From: Lepidostoma basale
Taxonomy: Eukaryota; Arthropoda; Insecta; Trichoptera; Lepidostomatidae
Assembly (NCBI GenBank): GCA_022606425.2
Contig: JAHDVF020000016.1
Location: 774,501-838,500, forward strand
Length of the DNA: 64,000 nucleotides
Reading direction: 5' to 3'
Positions 32,301 to 40,385 of the stretch are shown here, one piece after another. Both the position numbers and the translations under genes were made by a program. The notes under the pieces are model-generated. The model searched no databases, was not told the DNA's origin, and saw only the letters and a program-made list of their open reading frames with translations. Each line of letters starts with the position of its first letter. Within the stretch, counting starts at the first letter, position 1.

Positions 32301-33035
32301 AGTAGAAATAAATAGGGAAGCAAATAACATTAGTAGAAAAGGGGTTTGACCAGTGAAAGACAATTATAATTAGGTGGTTCGGAGTCATGGAAAGATATGA
32401 ATGAATAAATAATGCTACAAAAAGTATATGTTTACGATGTAAAGGGAGCATGAAATAGAGGATGGCTTCGGTCTTACACATAATAAAAAAAATAAAAAAA
32501 ATTCTTGTGAATTCTTCATAAGATTTTTTTAATGGTAAAGAAAGTATACTTTAATTATGTAAATGGAATAATAAATAGAGGAAGATTGTGAAAAGTGTAG
32601 CGTGATTAAATTTTTAATGTTCACGTGAGGGTTTGAAAAAATCGACGTGGATGCATTAAATAATCCATGCGTACTGAAGGCAAAAAAAACAGTTTGGTGG
32701 TCTATCCTTCCTGTCTACCCCTTCGGAGAATCAATATAATGATTAGTTAATTAATAGCTTCTCAGAAAATCGTTTACATATGTTTAAGAAATCTCCCTGA
32801 ATAGTCACGGAGGTAATAATTTAGGATAATTCAAACTCTGTGCTCTGTTTCCATATTTCATATTTATATTAGCATAAAAGTTTTGTTTGACAACTTTAAT
32901 ATTGAAAAACTTGATATTTTTTTAGCAGAAGACAAAATTGTGCCCGTTCCCAAGTCCAGCCTGGCACACATGAGCGTGGACGCGGCGCGGGGGCTGGTCG
33001 GTCGCGTGTTGGGGGCGGTCCATCTCTTCAGCTGA
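20170..33035 (+). CDS. Epoxide hydrolase 3/4-like alpha/beta-hydrolase, six exons
   Basis: The exons join to 369 codons plus TGA, the usual length of membrane-anchored EPHX3/4 proteins. A hydrophobic anchor lies near residues 13-33, followed by an alpha/beta-hydrolase domain: oxyanion loop HGFP (91-94), MGCGDSDKP (119-127), nucleophile Asp161 in AHDLGG, PHP (187-189), a lid (about 195-262), acid Asp286 in GNRDTQV and base His314 in GAGHAPHQD. Known family members open epoxides through an ester on the nucleophilic Asp, helped by two lid tyrosines. Aligned from memory, those positions are Trp206 (in RWMQTAQ) and Phe259 (in INYFRN), and the residue after the catalytic His is Ala, not Trp. Activity on epoxides is therefore uncertain. 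An in-frame TAG lies 15 bases before the ATG. All introns are GT-AG with compatible phases. Transposons fill the introns. Confidence 0.93.
20798..21192. mobile_element. Two LINE A fragments, tail to tail (intron 1)
   Basis: Plus-strand MNVEEVREVCQE-like sequence and the 3' end occupy 20798-20905. Minus-strand family A starts immediately after (GATCACGCCATTTCTCC) and continues to 21192. Both are degenerate. Confidence 0.65.
21617..21830 (+). mobile_element. LINE (family B') 3' end (intron 1)
   Basis: It encodes a segment like RHQLFFTSSRRTKLPLVMPV and GRAIQTL, then a short broken end. The same piece is at 50196-50365 and 62205-62450. It is related to the LPAARTNLPLVTPVGRAI segment of family B. 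Confidence 0.65.
21862..22151 (+). CDS. Hydrolase exon 2 (oxyanion loop and nucleophile)
   Basis: Acceptor ATTGCAG at 21861. It starts GVKLHYVECG and carries HGFP and AHDLGG. Donor at 22152 (GTATAA), phase 2. It is far more GC-rich than its introns. Confidence 0.93.
22181..22653 (+). mobile_element. pogo/Tigger-type deletion derivative (intron 2)
   Basis: Perfect 23-base inverted repeats lie at 22181-22203 (CAGTAGACGCTCTC) and 22631-22653, flanked by TA on both sides. The interior keeps only the end of a transposase frame. It is 473 bp long, non-autonomous, and sits in the hydrolase intron 30 bases after the exon 2 donor. Confidence 0.88.
22328..22384 (+). pseudogene. pogo transposase C-terminal remnant with a PIP-box-like motif
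   Basis: Eighteen codons ending HKKQQKITEFFNPL then TAG. QQKITEFF fits the PCNA-binding pattern Q-x-x-(I/L/M)-x-x-F-F reported for pogo-family transposase tails. The rest of the protein is deleted. Being short, it is supported mainly by its place inside pogo-like inverted repeats. Confidence 0.6.
23246..24180 (-). mobile_element. LINE (family B) 3' part (intron 2)
   Basis: On the minus strand it encodes LGIIYESRLTFRAHVERICG, ALVRSRLESGSVIWSPHEAR, YSVMLERVQKKFLRYLYMRE, LRQRQHRLFYLPAARTNLPL and FRRQILLILESILSS. A 3' UTR and a (GATTT)n tail complete it at 23246-23270. Frameshifts separate the blocks. It belongs to the non-LTR class; the clade was not determined. Other copies are at 39745-40385 and 48590-48993. 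Confidence 0.85.
24200..24640 (-). mobile_element. LINE (family D) C-terminal part (intron 2)
   Basis: The minus strand reads QCVLPVMTYGCETWTLTKEA, RTMERSMLGISLRDHIPNVE, IRRRTNV and ARMKWQWVGHVCRQDDGRWS. The end is shifted near 24330. It is a standard RTE-like LINE end. Confidence 0.85.
24782..24990 (-). mobile_element. LINE (family A, second subfamily) 3' end (intron 2)
   Basis: The minus strand reads RGRPRKTWHDQINQILKVGH, CMNVEKAREVCQDRVV and SILSAYPCGETA. It is truncated upstream at the RGRP codons. Confidence 0.8.
24991..25636. other. Intron 2 sequence, nothing recognised
   Basis: No domain-bearing frame and no strong shared repeat were seen. It is probably single-copy intron. Confidence 0.35.
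25637..26275 (+). mobile_element. LINE (family A) with the reverse-transcriptase YADD box (intron 2)
   Basis: Codons LKGLDVGAKMSRVSVSCLLY, YADDAVLLADNEHELQVLVN, NDLMMN, GENLEQVDEFVYLGSMFTKD and ERRVGAGNKVNGALKVIIAN are visible. YADD is the catalytic core of reverse transcriptase. The copy is truncated at both ends and interrupted at 25665-25916 by a hAT-type MITE. Confidence 0.85.
25665..25916. mobile_element. hAT-type MITE inside a LINE
   Basis: Inverted repeats of about 50 bases begin CAGTGGCGGTA at 25665 and end in the complement at 25916. The 8-base duplication GATGTAGG (25657-25664, 25917-25924) is exact. An 8-base duplication with a CAGTGG end is typical of hAT elements. It is 252 bp and non-coding. 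Confidence 0.88.
26645..26880. repeat. MITE family Q, copy 1
   Basis: It starts TAGTCCATTTTTTGGCC and holds ACACTATGATAC, a GACAGGTGTTTTGCCAAC block and its inverted partner GTTGGTGAAACAGCTGTCGC. Copies are at 35908-36055 and 53510-53800. Confidence 0.65.
26985..27110 (-). mobile_element. LINE (family B) relic
   Basis: The minus strand shows a diverged version of the family B segment around ATTGCCCTACCCAC and GGCAGATTGATTCTG, ending about 130 bases before exon 3. Confidence 0.5.
27246..27375 (+). CDS. Hydrolase exon 3 (PHP motif, start of lid)
   Basis: Acceptor TTTGCAG at 27245. It completes W168 and reads YLAHDCPELIERLVIVSCPH. The donor CAG|GTCTTC is weak but gives phase 0 and an ungapped fit to the family (QTAQ then VPYLAEF). 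LINE sequence begins about 45 bases after it. Confidence 0.88.
27420..27920. mobile_element. LINE fragments in intron 3
   Basis: Plus-strand family A pieces are at 27420-27475 (GGAAGTAAAGCATGGAAC) and 27685-27920 (AGAAATAGAGGAAGACGTGG to GTTAGTTAGTTAGTTAC). Between them, 27476-27684, is a minus-strand LINE piece (AAGTCTCGCAGCCGTATAGT) of a different family. Confidence 0.7.
28115..28260 (+). CDS. Hydrolase exon 4 (lid)
   Basis: Acceptor GCTGCTCAG at 28114. It reads VPYLAEFEALRGDLALLEKC to DWTGPINYFR. Donor GTAGGT at 28261, phase 2. Confidence 0.9.
28310..28450 (-). mobile_element. LINE (family A) 3' end (intron 4)
   Basis: The minus-strand TTAG tail at 28312-28327, CACGCCGTCTCTCCGAAGGG and CATACATCGTGTCATGCAC are intact. 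It starts about 50 bases after the exon 4 donor. Confidence 0.8.
28504..29790 (-). mobile_element. mariner DNA transposon (intron 4)
   Basis: Thirty-base inverted repeats (TTAGGTCCTTACATATGAAA at 28504) and TA duplications (28502-28503, 29791-29792). It is 1287 bp, so full length. It is a different mariner lineage from 2896-4214. Confidence 0.94.
28583..29601 (-). pseudogene. mariner DD34D transposase, inactivated
   Basis: The ATG at 29601 opens MENLKYRVIYEYEFHRGTSA. A paired helix-turn-helix region follows, then ITCDEKWILYDN (first Asp), LLHDNARPHTAQ (second) and PYSPDLVPTDYYFF (third), 34 residues between the last two. Two in-frame stops are visible, one after EKLAAK (28917-28919) and one just after TATKL, and a frameshift lies near 28765 after the third Asp. 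The frame is otherwise well preserved over 339 codons, so the element died recently. Confidence 0.93.
29922..31245 (-). mobile_element. piggyBac-type element, internally deleted (intron 4)
   Basis: TTAA duplications (29918-29921, 31246-31249) flank imperfect inverted ends: CACATTGTTTTCGGG on the left, CACAATGTTGTCGGG as the reverse complement on the right. It is 1.32 kb, about half an intact element, with only the 3' half of the transposase. Confidence 0.9.
30256..31012 (-). pseudogene. piggyBac transposase, C-terminal half
   Basis: On the minus strand the order is KKIRVCGTIRENRGLP, SLKKTKLEKGESIFRRKNDI, VRMISTIHSAEM (31012-30725), then GVDRADQYLSYYSIL containing the third catalytic Asp (about 30705-30660), then a stop and shift near 30590. 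The terminal cysteine-rich domain is RKCRVCAAKG-TCYMCKFCGVALHRGTCF (30370-30260), which in piggyBac binds the inverted repeats. The N-terminal half with the first two Asp residues is absent, so it cannot be active. Confidence 0.9.
31300..31585 (-). mobile_element. LINE (family D) 3' end (intron 4)
   Basis: The minus strand matches 1-470 in order: CTCCAGGACAAAGACCTCC, TTGTGCAGACTGCATCCAGG, GCCCATGGTCTCTAAATTAG, GGTGGATGATGTCAGTGGCC. It ends about 100 bases before exon 5. Confidence 0.75.
31691..31911 (+). CDS. Hydrolase exon 5 (acid and base of the triad)
   Basis: Acceptor TTCACAG at 31690. It contains KVPVLLVTGNRDTQV with Asp286 and GAGHAPHQDVP with His314. Donor GTGAGT at 31912, phase 1. 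Confidence 0.93.
31948..32240 (-). mobile_element. Probable LINE 3' end (intron 5)
   Basis: A CATCATCATCAC tail followed by AATAAGTATTCCAGTGTTGA and CTCGCTCGTCTTTGC suggests a minus-strand LINE end, but no matching copy in the window confirms it. Confidence 0.4.
32355..32765 (+). mobile_element. Two degenerate LINE (family A) relics (intron 5)
   Basis: Plus-strand similarity at 32370-32480 (GGAAAGATATGAATGAATAA, TATGTTTACGATGTAAAGGG) and 32525-32765 (AAGAAAGTATACTTTAATTA to GATTAGTTAATTAATAG). Both are old. Confidence 0.5.
32926..33035 (+). CDS. Hydrolase exon 6 (C-terminus)
   Basis: Acceptor TTTTTTTAG at 32925. It completes Ala334 and reads EDKIVPVPKSSLAHMS to the stop after AVHLFS. The tail after the hydrolase core is about 36 residues. 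A LINE-like repeat starts about 100 bases after the stop. Confidence 0.88.
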
Positions 33036-33139
33036 TCTAATCTCTCCGCAGTCCACCACCTGACACTCGCCCAGCATTCACAAGTGACCCATGATGGATG
33101 GACAACGAGATTTACTACTTCATTTGCTAATTCAAGTGC

Positions 33140-33700
33140 TGTCACTAATAATAATAATATGCCAACTTTTAAAGCGTTATTTTCGTGATGTAATCACCGC
33201 ATTGAGACTTGTTTAAAATCTAAAAATCTAATTATGAATACTGCATCAACATTTGGAATCAGTTAAGAAATAATATATTAAAACAAGTATGCAAATTGGG
33301 TTTTAATTTGGGTATGATGTATGAAAAACATGGGTTTTCAGTTTAGATCTGAAATCTGTTGGATCATTTATGCACTAAGGTATAAAGGGAGATTGTTCAA
33401 AGCTGATGGGCTGGCTATGGCAAAGGCTTGATCCCCGAAATTTGTACTAGGACAACGCTTCAGGTTAACTAATTTGCCTATTGCAGAGGGAAGTGTGGAT
33501 TTCCTTGAAACTAGGCTGTCTGTTATATTACTCAAATGAATTCCAAAGTGGGGTTAGATTTTTAAATTTAAGTAATTGTACTTTCTTAAGATATTATACT
33601 TGTGTGTGCCATTTAATTTTAATCTTTAGAGACTTATATGAACCCTTTGACACTTTTTATATTTTTCTATTGTTTGTGCAATTTATTGCAAGTAATATTA
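33140..33700 (-). repeat. L2-like LINE 3' end after the hydrolase gene
   Basis: It begins TAATAATAATAATATGCCAA and AAAGCGTTATTTTCGTGA, and includes AAATCTGAAATCTGTTGGAT and AGGTATAAAGGGAGA. The first 300 bases match 55154-55457. The AAT-rich tail with GCGCTA-like sequence resembles L2/CR1-type ends. It may overlap the hydrolase 3' UTR. Confidence 0.6.
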
Positions 33701-33904
33701 TGTAATCACTGATTCATGAGGCATTTATTTTATTACTATCTATAAGATTTAAAAATTATATAGAATTTTTATGAATCAAACTTTTTCACTAATAAACTTG
33801 CGTCATTGAGATAGTGATATTAGCAAGAGGGTAATAATAATAATAATAATAAATAAACAATCATTCCCCACAGTTTTATATGGTAGTTAGGGAAAACCTT
33901 AGTA

Positions 33905-34135
33905 TTTAATCTTGAAGAATGATTTAAAACTCCATATTAAATAATTAATATGGATGAAAACATCTGTTTTCTTTTAGTTTCATTTTATTTTATCACAATG
34001 ACACATTTTGGCTTGCTAAGGCATTTTCAAATGTAATTTGATGATGCCTTAGCAAAGCAAAACGTCATAATGATAATAAAACTTCAAAAAAAACAGACGT
34101 TTTCATTATTGAATAATATTTTTTACTTTGTAACA
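33905..34135. repeat. Foldback MITE M, complete
   Basis: The left arm is AACTCCATATTAAATAATTA, GAAAACATCTGTTTTC, ATGACACATTTTGGC. The right arm is the complement from GCAAAACGTCATAATGA to ACAGACGTTTTCATTATTGA. The centre is TAAGGCATT-AATGATGCCTTA. Confidence 0.7.
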
Positions 34136-34139
34136 CAAC

Positions 34140-35270
34140 TCTTTACTAACAATATAATTAAAATTAGTTTGAATAATTTTTTGAAAACATTGTATTTTCA
34201 CAATACTTAAGTGCGCCTTCTTCAGTCTATGAATTGATGAATTTTAAGGTTAAAATTCATCGATTCATACACTGAATAAGGGAAGTCTGTGTCTTGAAAC
34301 ATGTTTGTGAAAGGTGCACGAAAGTGTTTTCAAAAGTTTGAAAGAAAATACAATGTTTCCAAAAAGTTATTCAAATGTGAATCCACAACACAACGTGATG
34401 GGAAATATAGAAGAAATAAAATTATTTTTTGAAAATTAAAACAAACATTTTTCTATATACAAAATAAACATTTAAACAAATATTACATATTTTTTTTATC
34501 TATCATAACTGTGTCCCAAAAACATGTTTGTTTATGTTTAATTAAACATATTATTTCTATTTTAAATAAAGTGTTATTATTCAAAGTAAAAAATATTGTT
34601 AAATTGTGAATCCACAATACAATGTAATGATGAATATAGAAGATTATTTTTATTTTAAATTATACTTTCTAGATTAATTTCATTCGTTTCTGAAAACTTT
34701 GTGCTCTATTCATTTGTTTTACTCCATCAGATGGAGACAGTAGTTTCTCATCATATTGTATTTCATTATTACTATATGCAGACAGAATACATTCTAATTT
34801 TCATTATATTAGTTATTTAAATCGTTTGTGATAATTTGTAGATTTTTGTGATGTTTGTAGATCAATTATTTTACACCGTGTCTCAGAGGTTCATAACAAT
34901 TAGATATTTTTTTAATTAATTCATTTTTGTAAAGAAATATTATTCATATAAGAAAGAAGGTGATGGAAGCAAGCAAAGTTTTTTTTAAATAGTTTTTACA
35001 TAATTGCTACTTAAATTATAAAATTTGTACTCGTTACTATAGGGATAAAATATTTGTTTATTATTTGTTGTATTTTATGAAATATATTTGTAAACATTAA
35101 AATTTACTTTATAGAAATGCCTTGAAAGCTTTTTATGTTGTTGTTAATTACATTTACACAGATTATTATATGTAGTTGATATGCTAATTGTTTTGTTCAT
35201 AAATTGAATGCTGATAATATACAAAATGCAAGTGCTCAAAGTGACAAAAGAAATATCATATTTTTTGTTT
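34140..35270. other. AT-rich interval with small repeats
   Basis: Short repeated pieces appear (GTGAATCCACAACACAACGT at 34378; a diverged copy at 34607; also near 1605 in the window). No gene is recognised. Confidence 0.4.
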
Positions 35271-35274
35271 CTTG

Positions 35275-35895
35275 AACAGTGATGTAAAACTCTAAATTAA
35301 ATAATTCCTTTCTTCCTTCCTCAGCCATCTCTCCAATGCTGGATATAGGCCTCCTCCATTTTCTTCCACTCCACTCTATCTTGGGCTTTTCTTTGCCACA
35401 TTCTACCTGCGACAGGGATAATGTCGTCGGCCCATCATTTTGGGGTCGGCCCACTTCTCTTTTTCTATCCCATGGTCTCCATATGAGGACTCTAGGTGCC
35501 TATCGCTCTGTTCCCTGTCTGGCGACATGACCTGCCCACTGCCATTTCTGCTTAGCGACAAGGTCCATTATGTCTATGACTTTTGTTCGGCGTCTTATTT
35601 CTTCATTTCTTATTTTGTCTTTTAGACATTTGTCTTTCCTCACGTTTGTTTTTCCATGGACCTTTGCGCACATTTTAGTTTATGTACCGTATTGGCAGTT
35701 TGCGTAATGGTTTCCAGGCCATAGGTGATTACGGGGAGGAATTAAATAATTAATATGAATGAAAACATATTTCGCCTTTCTAAGGCATTTGATCATGCCT
35801 TAGTGAGGTTATCATGTCATTACCATTAAATAGAATATAACTTCTACAAAACAGATGTTTTCATTCCAATTAATTATTTAACTGAAATATCTTTA
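35275..35895. repeat. Foldback MITE M split by a LINE
   Basis: The left end TGATGTAAAACTCTAAATTA (35279) is cut after 35306. The element resumes at 35740 with AATTAAATAATTAATATGAA and runs to TTAATTATTTAACTG. The insert is flanked by AATTAAATAATT. Confidence 0.75.
35307..35739 (-). mobile_element. LINE (family D) 3' end with 12-base duplication
   Basis: The minus strand starts at a CTTTCTTCC-type tail, then CTGGATATAGGCCTCCTCC, CCCATGGTCTCCATATG and TGACCTGCCCACTGCCATTT. The 12-base duplication AATTAAATAATT lies at 35295-35306 and 35740-35751. It is 5' truncated, as usual for target-primed insertion. Confidence 0.82.
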
Positions 35896-35907
35896 AATAG
35901 TCCATTG

Positions 35908-36055
35908 TTTTGGCCAAAACACTATGATATTTTAACATTTTATAACTGTTAATTCATTTTATAACTGATGAAACAGCTGTCGTAAAGTAAAATAAATACA
36001 ATTTGTGATATAGGTAAAACAAAGTTTTTGAATTAACAGTTATGAAATATCTTTG
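35908..36055. repeat. MITE family Q, copy 2
   Basis: It reads ATAGTCCATTGTTTTGGCC, ACTATGATATTTTAACATT, then GATGAAACAGCTGTCG. It is shortened compared with 53510-53800. Confidence 0.6.
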
Positions 36056-36294
36056 AATATTATATATGTAATTGTATTTTATGTATAATGTGAATGTTAT
36101 TAATAATCGTTATGTTTGATGTTAACTATGTATTTTAAAAGAATTATTTGCTGTTTTTTGTACAATGAATTTATCTGATATCCCAAAAAGACCGAATCAT
36201 GTTAGTTCCTATTTCATATCTTCAACCAATTCTATATTTTATTACTGCTAGTATGAATTTTTCATTATCCAAATCTTTGTTATATCTTAGATAA

Positions 36295-36570
36295 TACAAT
36301 TCAAATTCTTCTCACCCCTATTTCTTGCACTGTCACTTCAATGGTGCATAGAACCTTAAGATCCTACTTCACCTGACTATCGCACTCCTAATACTTATCA
36401 CCATTTCAAGTAAAGCCCATCCCTTTAATCTTCAGGGTTCCTGCAAGGTTCTTCTCCAGGTGGCTCTGTGTCTTACTCGTTACCCATAATCTTTTGTAGG
36501 CATGGGTTTGGTTTCAGTGTGAGACCCATCTAAAGCCATCTGCGTCTAGCAGCTTGTTCTCTGACTGACC
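36295..36570 (-). mobile_element. LINE (family G) 3' end
   Basis: The minus strand resembles 38428-38645: GGTGCATAGAACCTTAAG, CAGGGTTCCTGCAAGG, TTCTTCTCCAGGTGGCTCTG. It is diverged. Confidence 0.55.
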
Positions 36571-36969
36571 TTAAGACTAAATAGTGGTATGAGACACTGC
36601 ACAGAACCTGGAAGATCTTGACTTGAGTGAAGATAACTATTTATAAATACCTGACATTTTCCAATCAAGATTGTGGTGGATTTCCATGCCTCAGCATTTT
36701 AATATCACACAGGACGTAGTATTTCTTCTAATATTATAAACATGTATAAGATATCTTCGTGACAAGATTCACATTGAATCTGTTCCCATATGTAAAATCA
36801 ATTGCTCTATGAACTTATATTGTTCATGTAATCTCTGTACGCTCATATCTTCTCGCTTGTGTGAGATATCCAATATATTTGTTTTGGAATTTAATTATAA
36901 CTATTGCTTAGCATACCGACAGAGTCATTATGAATGTCATGTAAAATTCTAAACTAACTAAACATCATG

Positions 36970-37227
36970 TCATATAAAATTATATGTTAACAATGTGAAT
37001 GGAACCAGTAATAGAGAAAGACCGAGGAAAACGTGGCACGGTCAAATAAATCAAATATTGAATGTCGGCCACGTGAGGAGTCAGAGAAATCCACGCGCGT
37101 GCATGACGCGATGTATGAATGTTGAGGAAGCGAGAGAAATATGTCAGGAAAGAAAAGTGTGGCAGTCCATTCTTTCTGCCTACCCCTTCGGCGAGACGGC
37201 GTGATGGTTAGTTAGTTAGTTAGTTAA
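36970..37227 (+). mobile_element. LINE (family A) 3' end
   Basis: The open frame includes NGTSNRERPRKTWHGQINQI, CMNVEEAREICQERKVWQS and ILSAYPFGETA, then four TTAG units. Confidence 0.85.
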
Positions 37228-37530
37228 CATCATGTCGTCTCTCTGGAGGGGTAAACAGAAAGAATGGACTGCCACAATATTCTTTCCTGACATATTTCCC
37301 TCGCTTCCTCAACATTGCTTCATTTATACATCGTGTCATGCACACGTCACGTGGCCGACATTCAATATTTGATTTATTTGGTAGTGCCACGTTTACCTCT
37401 ACTTTATTTCTAGTTCCATTTACATCGTTAACATATACTTTTTTTTACCATTCTTTCTTCATTCATTCTTTCCATGTGTCCAAATCATCTTCGTGATCCT
37501 TTCGTTAGTATATCAATGCTTCACCACTTT
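37228..37530 (-). mobile_element. LINE (family A) 3' end, abutting the previous copy
   Basis: The minus-strand copy starts directly after the TTAG tail of the plus copy (CATCATGTCGTCTCTCTGG). It continues to TCCAAATCATCTTCGTGATC. The two form a tail-to-tail inverted pair without spacer. Confidence 0.8.
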
Positions 37531-37779
37531 TTACATACATATCATAAAATAACTTTGTATAATAATTTTTTTAACGATTTTTTACTAAATAATCATGGTT
37601 TAATTGTAATTTCAATATATCCATCACAGAGGGTTTTTATTATTTTTCATTTGTAGAACAATAAAAATTATATTTATTACACTCTCAGTCTTTCTTTATA
37701 ACAACTCCCTATAAAGATAATCTCTCTATAACGATGAAATGAACGAAGGTTGTTGGTTTTGGTAGTATTTAATTAATAA

Positions 37780-38130
37780 GGTAGTTTGCTAAATGCCGAA
37801 AATCATTCTCCATAGATGGCGTTAGTGGGTCGGTTGTATAGGTTAATTCTTGAAAAAATTCACTAGTGCAACCAAATCTACATAGATGGCTGACTGAAAC
37901 TGACACGTGAAGATAAATATGGATTTTGAAGTATATATACATCTTCCAAAAATTTGTCATGCATGATCACAAATAACAAAGGTGGAATGGGGAATGTTGT
38001 AATTACATAAAGCGTGCGCTTAACCCAACCAATGACAGGTCATAAGTCCTGTAAACACCTTGATCATCCATGTTCAGTTTCCAGTTTGCGTCTTCGTCTC
38101 TATTGAGATACAATTAAAATTTGGTAGTAT
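37780..38130. repeat. MITE family P, copy 1
   Basis: It contains GGTGGAATGGGGAATGTTGT, GCGTGCGCTTAACCCAACCA, ATGACAGGTCATAAGTCCTG and CGTCTCTATTGAGATACAAT, all found inverted at 46455-46700. Confidence 0.65.
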
Positions 38131-38289
38131 TTATTATATTTGTTCTTTCTCTATACTGATATTGTTCTCTTTTTATAATGGTGATATTTCAGTTCAAGTG
38201 CCCCTTCTGTCTTGATTTTAAAGCGGGCCGGACGCCTGCACTACCCGAGTAGGTAGGGTATTGCCCGGCAAACTAGGATGAAGGATTTC

Positions 38290-38427
38290 TTAACTAACTA
38301 ACTAACGATCACACCATCCCCCCAAAAGGGTAGGCAGAAAGAATGGACTGCCACACTTTAACCGATGTGGCACTCCATCCTTCTCTTTTCACCCCTGCGA
38401 GAGACGCAGTGTGATGGGTTGTGAACC
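38290..38427 (-). repeat. Short repeat sharing the LINE A tail (A'), copy 3
   Basis: On the minus strand it reads AGGTTCACAACCCATCACAC, then GAGAAGGATGGAGTGCC, then the shared end and TTAG tail. Confidence 0.65.
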
Positions 38428-38645
38428 TCTTCTTCTTCTTCTTTTTGTCCTGTCACACCTCCGTGGTGCATAGGGCCTCAAGGAACCTTCTTCACCCGAC
38501 TCTATCGCATGCCTGATGCCTAACATCATCCCAAGTGAGGCCTGCCGCCTTAACCTCGTCCTGCAGGGTTCTTCTCCAGGTGGCTCTAGGTCTGCCTCGC
38601 TTTCTCTTTCCTCCCATATGGGACCAGTCTAGTGCACCCTGAGCG
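38428..38645 (-). mobile_element. LINE (family G) 3' end
   Basis: The minus strand encodes RKRGRPRATWRRTLQDEVKA, AGLTWDDVRHQACDRVG, then a stop and an AAAAAGAAGAAG tail at about 38428-38445. It is a LINE C-terminus. Confidence 0.7.
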
Positions 38646-38649
38646 ATGC

Positions 38650-39532
38650 ACTAGACTGAAAAAACCTATCCAAAAAGCTAAAATGGCAGTGCACAATGGT
38701 GTTCTTGTACCGACCCTTATGTATGGAAGCGAAGCATGGAACTGGCAAAAGAAAGATGAAAGTAGAATAAATGCCGTAGAAATGAGATCTCTTAGACGAA
38801 TGTGTGGGTACTCTGTATATAGAACGTCGAATGAAAATATAAAAAGAGAATGCAGTGCAAATGGAAGTCTTCTTCTTCTTCCTCTTAATTTAGGTCGTAT
38901 GACCTGTTTGTGACGGTGGGCTGTCCTGGGATGATGATGTCCAGCCATCTCTCCATCTTTTTGGCGGCCTTCCTGGTAATCTCTTGCTGCTTGGGTATTT
39001 ATCCTTAACAATTTTTGCAATTCTTGTATTTTCCATGCGGTCCACGTGGACTCTTCAAAAGCGCCTTCTGCTTCTTCCCCATCTCACTATGTCCTCAACA
39101 CCACAGACAGACCTTATCATTTCATTTCTGATCCGATCTCTGAGGGTTTTGCCTGCGATGGAGCGTAGGTAGGGTTCGCATTTCTGCTACTCTAATGGAT
39201 GGCTATGTAATAATAAAAAAATGCGCAAATGTGTGTAATGAGCGTTAAGATGGTTTGGACACTTGGAAGAAAATGAATGAAGAAACAACGGTAAAGAAAG
39301 TATATGTAAACGGAACTAGATATAGAGGAAGACCGAGAAAAACGTGGCACGATAGAATAAATCAAATATTAAATGTCGGCCACTTGAGATGTCGGAGAAA
39401 TCGACGTGCATGCATGACACGATGTATTAATGTTGAGGAATCGAGAGCAGTATGTCAGGAAAGGACAGTGTGGTGGTCCATTATTTCTACCTACCCCTTC
39501 GGGGAGACGGTGTGATGGTAATTTAGTTAGTT
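38650..39532 (+). mobile_element. LINE (family A) split by a family C LINE
   Basis: It encodes AKMAVHNGVLVPTLMYGSEA, WNWQKKDESRINAVEMRSLR and RMCGYSVYRTSNENIKRECS. It is cut near 38868 and resumes at about 39191 to read RRNRRACMTRCINVEESRAV and STYPFGET. A TTAG tail is present. Confidence 0.85.
38869..39190 (-). mobile_element. LINE (family C) 3' end nested in family A
   Basis: The minus strand matches 1150-1525: a TTCTTCTTCTTCC tail, GGTCGTATGACCTGTTTGTG, CTGTCCTGGGATGATGATGT, TTGGCGGCCTTCCTGGTAAT. AATGGA occurs near both borders. Confidence 0.75.
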
Positions 39533-39620
39533 GAATGTGGAGCAAGCTAAAAAAATTGGCAGGATAGAGTAATGGTCCATTTTCTCTGCTTACACCCACA
39601 GCGAAACGCCTGACAGTTTA
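39533..39620 (+). mobile_element. LINE (family A) short fragment
   Basis: GAATGTGGAGCAAGCTAAAA, ATAGAGTAATGGTCCATT and CTCTGCTTACACCC match the last part of family A. Confidence 0.5.
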
Positions 39621-39744
39621 ATTGATGATGAAAACGTCAATTTTCTGTAAGGTATAGACATTATTTTTTATGGGAGTGACATGTTCAGCCCAAGTTAATG
39701 GGACAAGCCTAGGAACAAGAATAAGAAGAAGGCATGTTTCGCCT

Positions 39745-40385
39745 TGCTAGGACATTTAAGAGTCCTATACAACGCATTGGTTCCGAGCAGACTCGAAAGT
39801 GGTTCTGTGATATGGAGTCCTCACGAGGCGAGATATTCCGTTATGCTGGAGAGGGTTCAGAAAAAAAATCTATGGTGTTCTCTCTATATGAGAGAGTATG
39901 GTAACTATCCGTGGCTCTATCCCACGGCATTTCTTTTGGGAATGCTTGGGGCCAACTCTCTGCAGCTTCGAAGAGATGGACCCATTTCCAAAGATTACTC
40001 AGGGGATATTTCGAGACCTGGGCCGTGCTGGAGGCTATTGGTCTTTTTGTCCCTAATAGATATCTCCGACAGCGACAGCATAGATTGTTTTACCTACCGG
40101 CCGCCAGAACCAACCTGCCTCTGGTGATACTGGTGGGAAGAGCAATTAATCTGCTGAAGAGCAATTAATCTCCTCGGAGATCGACGTCTTTCATATTAGT
40201 GAAAGTACGTTCAGAAGGCAAATACTCTTAATTCTGGAGAGTATCCTGTCTTCCTAATGTTGAACCATCTCTCATGCGTTTCTGGTAGTATACTATACAC
40301 AATATATTATTTTACCTGTTCTCAATAGATGCCTTAATAATTCATTTTGAAATGTCTATTGATGAAATAAACTGATCTGATTTGA
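39745..40385 (+). mobile_element. LINE (family B) 3' part
   Basis: It encodes NALVPSRLESGSVIWSPHEA, RYSVMLERVQKKN, RQRQHRLFYLPAARTNLPLV and a duplicated ISLL/NLL segment near 40140-40170. The 3' UTR follows to TGAAATAAACTGATCTGATT. Confidence 0.85.
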
